Shown here: one piece after another, positions 60,308 through 64,000 of the stretch
How positions within the stretch are numbered: the first letter of the stretch is position 1
Layout: every line of letters begins with the position of its first letter
Position numbers and translations under genes: made by a program
Assembly (NCBI GenBank): GCA_024230435.1
Contig: JAAERL010000739.1
Coordinates: 1-64,000 of the forward strand
DNA length: 64,000 bases
Source of the DNA: Desulfobacteraceae bacterium
GTDB taxonomy: Bacteria; Desulfobacterota; Desulfobacteria; Desulfobacterales; Desulfosarcinaceae
Reading direction: 5' to 3'
Notes under the pieces: generated by a model
What the model was told of the DNA's origin: nothing
The model's input: only the letters and a program-made list of their open reading frames with translations
Databases searched by the model: none

Positions 60308-63151
60308 TTATAAGTTGTTGCCGGACAACGTTTGGACCACGACCTCAATCGGGTGTAGAACCTGAAGGTTCCCCAAATGTTCCATTTGCATCTGGCAAGT
60401 GGGGCAATCCGTGACGCCATAGCTGGCGCTGCTGGTGTTTAATCGCTGGATCATCTCGGAGCCAATGGTTTTGCTCAGATGATAGTTGGCTGAAGTGAGA
60501 CCCCAGCTTCCCGCCATTCCGCAACAGTGGCTTTGAAGATCATTAACAGTTAGATTCGGTATTGAACAAAGCATCCTCACCGAGCTTGCCGCCCCGGATT
60601 GCAGCCTCAAGTGACAAGGCTGGTGATATGCTATGGTGATGGGCAAAGGATTAAACTGTATACGTTGACGATATTGGATGAGCAGGTCGGAAATGTGCGT
60701 CAGTTTGACGCTAACCTGTTCAGCCTCCTTACGGTCGAGCAAATAGAACCAGTCCTTAATCAAGGAATATCCACACGAAGAGCAGGTCACTACGATATGA
60801 TCCACCTGCTTAACCAGGCCTGCCCATGACTTCAGGTTTGCCTCGGCTTTAATCCGGGCCTTAGAGACCATCGCCTTGGACAAGTGCGGCAGGCCGCAGC
60901 AATGCTGCGGCGGCAGATGGATTTGCATTCCCATGTGCTTGAACACGTCAATGGCGGCCTGCCCGAGGCGAGGGCGGATATATCCGGCGTAGCAGCCTGC
61001 ATAATAAAGGATCTTAGGTCCCTGCCCCGGTATTAAACGGGGCAGCCGTTCATATAGTGATTGTTTATGAAAACTTACCATAGGCCGTTGGCGTGCAAGA
61101 CCCGTCAGCCGGCTCGTCAGGTTGTGAATTTTCGGTTGGTTGACCAAGGGGCTAATTACCGGTGACAGTTTATGCAGCCATTGGGCGGCTGTCTCCACAT
61201 TGGCAGTCAAGGTGTCTATTAAGGCAGACCCGTACTTGCGGACGAATTGAGCCTTGGCTTCCAATGCAAGTTTGGGAATATTTACATTGGAAGGGCATTC
61301 ATCAAAACAGCTCCCGCAATTGATGCATTGACTCATGACATTCTGAAAGCTTTGCCCATAGATGTCTTTGTCTTTGAAAACGCCGCTGATCATGGCCCGC
61401 AGTACATTCGCTTTGGCCTTTGGAGAAGCGGCTTCATCCCGGGTAAATTTAAAAACCGGACACATTCGCGTAGCCGTGGTGATCGTAGTACACTTGGAAC
61501 AGCCGTGACACCCTTCAACCTCTTGCATGAAAGGTTTGTCCCAATAAAGCTGCAGGTTTTCCAATGGCTTAGCCTGGTAATTGCCACCATAGCGCAGGTC
61601 AACGGCCATCTGACCGGCGCCTTGAAAGGATTTAATATCCGGATTTAAAATTCGTTCCGGGTCCAATAAAGATTTGGTTTTCTGAAAAAGCGGATAAATT
61701 TCAGGATACTTACGCATAAGATAAGCGCTGCGTAAACGCCCGTCTCCATGCTCGCCGGACACGGTTCCGTCAAGGCGGTCGACCAGTTCATATACGGCAT
61801 CGGCAATGGGTTGCAACAGCGCCACATCATCCGGGTTCTTTAAATCAAGTAATGGACGGGTATGCATCAAGCCCTTGGCAATGTGGCCGTAAAGTACAAA
61901 CGGCACTTTAAAACGATCAAAAATAGCGTAAATGCCCTTAAAATAAGGAACCAGTTGCGTCAGGTCAACAGCGGCGTCCTCTACCAGGGCAAGGATTTTG
62001 CGCTGGCCTTTGAGCTTGTAAAGAATAGGAACAGCGGCCTTGCGCAAGGCCCAAAATTTTTCTTTTTCTTGTTTTGAAACAGCGGTATAAACCTGATGAC
62101 CCAGTCCGGCGCTTTTCAAATCGCGCTGAATGGTTTCAGCTAAACGGTTGCATGTTTGCTTGTTAGCGCCATCCCATTCCATGAGCAGAACATTGTCAAT
62201 GCCCGCCGGGATCTTTCTTTTTAAAACGTCATCACCGGCCCGGGCAAATTCCAACAATGATTTATCCATAATTTCAATGCCGGAAGGCTTTAGCTTCATG
62301 GCAATCTGGGTGGCGCGGGCAGCACTGACAATATCGGTGAAATAGGCGACCACCAAACTATCAGCCAAAGGTTTTTTGATCAGTTGAAACTTCAGCCGCA
62401 CGGCAATTCCCAATGCGCCTTCAGAACCGGTTAAAAGCCGATGAAGGCGCAACCGGTTGTTTTGAACAAGTTGCCGTAAATTGTATCCGGCTACGTTGCA
62501 GGCAATCGGCGGATAGGCGGCTTCGATAACGTCAGCGTGGCAAAGATAAAGCTGAACTAATTTTTTCAGATGGGGCGGCAGGTTTTCAGGGGGCATGGCT
62601 TCAATTTCCGATAGCCGCTGTGTTCCGCCATTTGCAAAAACAACCTGAGCATCAAGCACATAATCGGCCACATTTCCGTATTTAACGGAATGTGCTCCGC
62701 TGGCATTTGTTGCAAACATACCGCCGAAGCAAGCATATTCGCCGCTTGAAGGGTCAGGAGGAAAGAACAATCCGCTGCTTTTGAGGCGCTCTTGCAGTTC
62801 GCCCAAACGGAAACCGGGCTCACATTCAAACCATTGCTCTTGAAGATTTAACGTGATCAACCGGTTCATGAATTTAGAAAAATCAACGACTATACCGTCA
62901 CCGATACAAGATCCGCATAATCCGCTGCCGGCCCCGCGTGGGTGTACGCTCAGGCCATTTCCGGCTGCAAACCGCACCACGGCCTGAATATCAGCGGCGG
63001 ATTTTGGATAGACCACGCCTGCCGGTATTTTCTGGAAGATGCTGCCGTCTGTAGAAAGCATATACCGGCGTACTGCATCGGTATGCACTTCACCGGCTAC
63101 CTGTTGCCGAAGCGGATCAAAATTCACAACATGCTTTGAATCTTTTTTCAT
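60308..63151 (-). CDS. FAD-linked and Fe-S oxidoreductase, D-lactate/glycolate dehydrogenase type
   Basis: The 947-residue cytoplasmic protein fuses an FAD_binding_4 domain (about 45-220; GNGLSVHPRGAGSGLCGSCI, VNASGAHSVKYG-like), an FAD-oxidase C-terminal domain (to about 520; KGLMHTRPLLDLKN, SGEHGDGRLRS), and a GlpC-like part. That part has two 4Fe-4S sites (CHGCSKCTTITTATRMCPVF; CINCGSCFDECPSN) and two CCG domains (YAGCYAGY, HCCGLPHL, CSSCGY; YHQPCHLR, SHCCGMAGSWGL). It oxidises a 2-hydroxy acid, most plausibly D-lactate, and passes electrons through Fe-S clusters. Its start overlaps the LarA stop by four bases. Confidence 0.93.
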   Translation of the reverse strand: MKKDSKHVVNFDPLRQQVAGEVHTDAVRRYMLSTDGSIFQKIPAGVVYPKSAADIQAVVRFAAGNGLSVHPRGAGSGLCGSCIGDGIVVDFSKFMNRLITLNLQEQWFECEPGFRLGELQERLKSSGLFFPPDPSSGEYACFGGMFATNASGAHSVKYGNVADYVLDAQVVFANGGTQRLSEIEAMPPENLPPHLKKLVQLYLCHADVIEAAYPPIACNVAGYNLRQLVQNNRLRLHRLLTGSEGALGIAVRLKFQLIKKPLADSLVVAYFTDIVSAARATQIAMKLKPSGIEIMDKSLLEFARAGDDVLKRKIPAGIDNVLLMEWDGANKQTCNRLAETIQRDLKSAGLGHQVYTAVSKQEKEKFWALRKAAVPILYKLKGQRKILALVEDAAVDLTQLVPYFKGIYAIFDRFKVPFVLYGHIAKGLMHTRPLLDLKNPDDVALLQPIADAVYELVDRLDGTVSGEHGDGRLRSAYLMRKYPEIYPLFQKTKSLLDPERILNPDIKSFQGAGQMAVDLRYGGNYQAKPLENLQLYWDKPFMQEVEGCHGCSKCTTITTATRMCPVFKFTRDEAASPKAKANVLRAMISGVFKDKDIYGQSFQNVMSQCINCGSCFDECPSNVNIPKLALEAKAQFVRKYGSALIDTLTANVETAAQWLHKLSPVISPLVNQPKIHNLTSRLTGLARQRPMVSFHKQSLYERLPRLIPGQGPKILYYAGCYAGYIRPRLGQAAIDVFKHMGMQIHLPPQHCCGLPHLSKAMVSKARIKAEANLKSWAGLVKQVDHIVVTCSSCGYSLIKDWFYLLDRKEAEQVSVKLTHISDLLIQYRQRIQFNPLPITIAYHQPCHLRLQSGAASSVRMLCSIPNLTVNDLQSHCCGMAGSWGLTSANYHLSKTIGSEMIQRLNTSSASYGVTDCPTCQMQMEHLGNLQVLHPIEVVVQTLSGNNL

Positions 63152-64000
63152 AAAACTGCCTGCTCAGCTACACCAACCATCATGCTTGCATTGGGAATCA
63201 ACGCCAAAGCTCCTTTGTGTGACAGCACCGCTTGACGAGCCTTAGAATAAGACAATTTTATCATACCAATTTTTTTAACTATCTGCCGGGGCAATTGCGT
63301 CACAATGCTTGCCCGGATGCGTCTGGTTTTCGCCATGGTTGCCAGTGCCGTGCCTCCGTTGCCTGCATAGTCAGCCGCCAGGAGATCAAATGCGTCCTGC
63401 CAACTATTTAACTCAAACCACGGCAAAAAAGTCCGGGAGCCTACGTCGTCCTTGCACTGGGCAAGCAGGATCAACCACCCTCCGTCTTTGACGAAAGCGG
63501 CCGCATGATGAAAGCCTTTATGGCTTTGGATAAAATTGATATCTTTTGGAAAACCGCCACAGGAAGCCAAAACCATATCGAATTGATCTTTGCATAGTGT
63601 TTCATAATGTTTGCCATGGATGCCGCACGCTGACCGGAAATGATCCTGCCCCCGGCCAATCAACAGTTTGCATACCCGGCCATGACTGTCCAGAATTCCG
63701 TGAATTGCCAAATCGGCCTGACGATGATTTTCATATTCAGCTAAATCTTCAGCCAGTGGATTGCCATGCAAAAATCCGGGTCTGCAGTCAGGATGCAGGC
63801 GCAAATGATCCCGATCCAAAAATAATCCATGATTGTGATAGATGGCTTTTTTTTCACCCAATCCCGGAAATATAAGCTTACGCCCGCCGCCATATCCGGC
63901 AAAATAATGATGAGAGATAGCTCCAAATGTAATCAGGCAACTGGCATCCATGACATCTGGACGAATTCTTATGGGAGTACCGCGTCTGGTGCGTCCGCGT
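63148..64000 (-). CDS. larA: LarA-type nickel-dependent lactate racemase (partial)
   Basis: The frame extends past the window edge (the stretch before the internal ATG reads RGRTRRGTPIRIRPDV, with no stop). It matches LarA (DUF2088): GAISHHYFAGYGGGRKLIFP, where the conserved His and the Lys of the active-site loop are visible, followed by GLGEKKAIYHNHGL with the downstream His. It then has ADYAGNGGTALAT-like and SKARQAVLSHKGALALIPNA near the end. LarA uses a nickel-pincer cofactor to interconvert L- and D-lactate. The cofactor genes larB, larC and larE are not in the window. It is coupled to the FAD/Fe-S dehydrogenase, so lactate of both forms could be oxidised. Confidence 0.9.
   Translation of the reverse strand, partial: RGRTRRGTPIRIRPDVMDASCLITFGAISHHYFAGYGGGRKLIFPGLGEKKAIYHNHGLFLDRDHLRLHPDCRPGFLHGNPLAEDLAEYENHRQADLAIHGILDSHGRVCKLLIGRGQDHFRSACGIHGKHYETLCKDQFDMVLASCGGFPKDINFIQSHKGFHHAAAFVKDGGWLILLAQCKDDVGSRTFLPWFELNSWQDAFDLLAADYAGNGGTALATMAKTRRIRASIVTQLPRQIVKKIGMIKLSYSKARQAVLSHKGALALIPNASMMVGVAEQAVL

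Overview
This window looks like a chromosomal segment of an anaerobic Desulfobacterota (deltaproteobacterial) organism, most plausibly a Desulfobacterales-type sulfate reducer. The assignment is inference. It rests on HdrB/HdrC-like proteins, an octaheme cytochrome of the hydroxylamine-oxidoreductase type, a TRAP-TAXI transporter, a probable selenoprotein, a PEP-CTERM protein, CheX/CheD/HDOD proteins, a lactate racemase next to an FAD/Fe-S lactate-type dehydrogenase, and a moderate G+C. I see no rRNA, tRNA, CRISPR array or prophage.

Layout. 1-4950: small secreted and hypothetical genes, a decayed TPR gene, a pRiA4b-ORF3-like protein, a YkgJ-type Cys-cluster protein and a membrane protein. 5119-11008: an old-yellow-enzyme protein, a peroxiredoxin-like selenoprotein with an in-frame TGA, and a TRAP-TAXI receptor plus fused permease. 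11129-19707: a thioesterase, a frameshifted DJ-1/PfpI gene, a PEP-CTERM C-type lectin, a zinc-ribbon/dCache/HAMP receptor and an M4 metallopeptidase. 20031-29240: a GNAT, a large DUF4382-type lipoprotein, UvrA and an octaheme cytochrome. 29543-36378: HdrBC, dodecin, MurJ, CheD+HDOD and an alpha/beta hydrolase. 36741-39384: a polar amino acid ABC transporter whose permease has an unusual periplasmic insert. 39910-44922: HD protein, Cys-rich protein, two DUF4178 proteins, small membrane proteins and a membrane aminopropyltransferase. 45375-54538: hybrid histidine kinase, decayed TnpB, SPFH-GYF protein, B12-radical SAM-TPR protein with a coupled 48-residue ORF, and CheX. 55992-59962: GH15 plus fused OtsA-OtsB. 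60308 to the end: FAD/Fe-S oxidoreductase and LarA.

The most striking feature not explained by genes is a dispersed family of short imperfect palindromes, about 160-176 bp long. They have GGCGATT/AATCGCC ends (subfamily A) or GGGTCTTGG/CACGACCC-type ends (subfamily B). Every intact A copy is flanked by a matching 3-bp duplication, either TTA/TTA or TAA/TAA, and one copy is nested inside an older copy. They behave like non-autonomous, MITE-like mobile elements. Several sit exactly at gene ends, so that the flanking TTA/TAA supplies all or part of the stop codon. I see no transposase in the window that would obviously move them. A separate decayed IS200/IS605-type TnpB (48258-48684) and four short repeats sharing its terminal sequence show a second mobile family.

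Functional links: carbon and energy genes (LarA with FAD/Fe-S dehydrogenase, HdrBC, octaheme cytochrome, TRAP and ABC uptake) are mixed with signalling genes (CheD/HDOD, CheX, hybrid kinase, dCache receptor), osmoprotection (trehalose) and a probable envelope/polyamine cluster (DUF4178, DUF350, aminopropyltransferase, plus a separate SPFH-GYF protein). Coordinates of start codons were adjusted where a ribosome binding site or homology argued for it.
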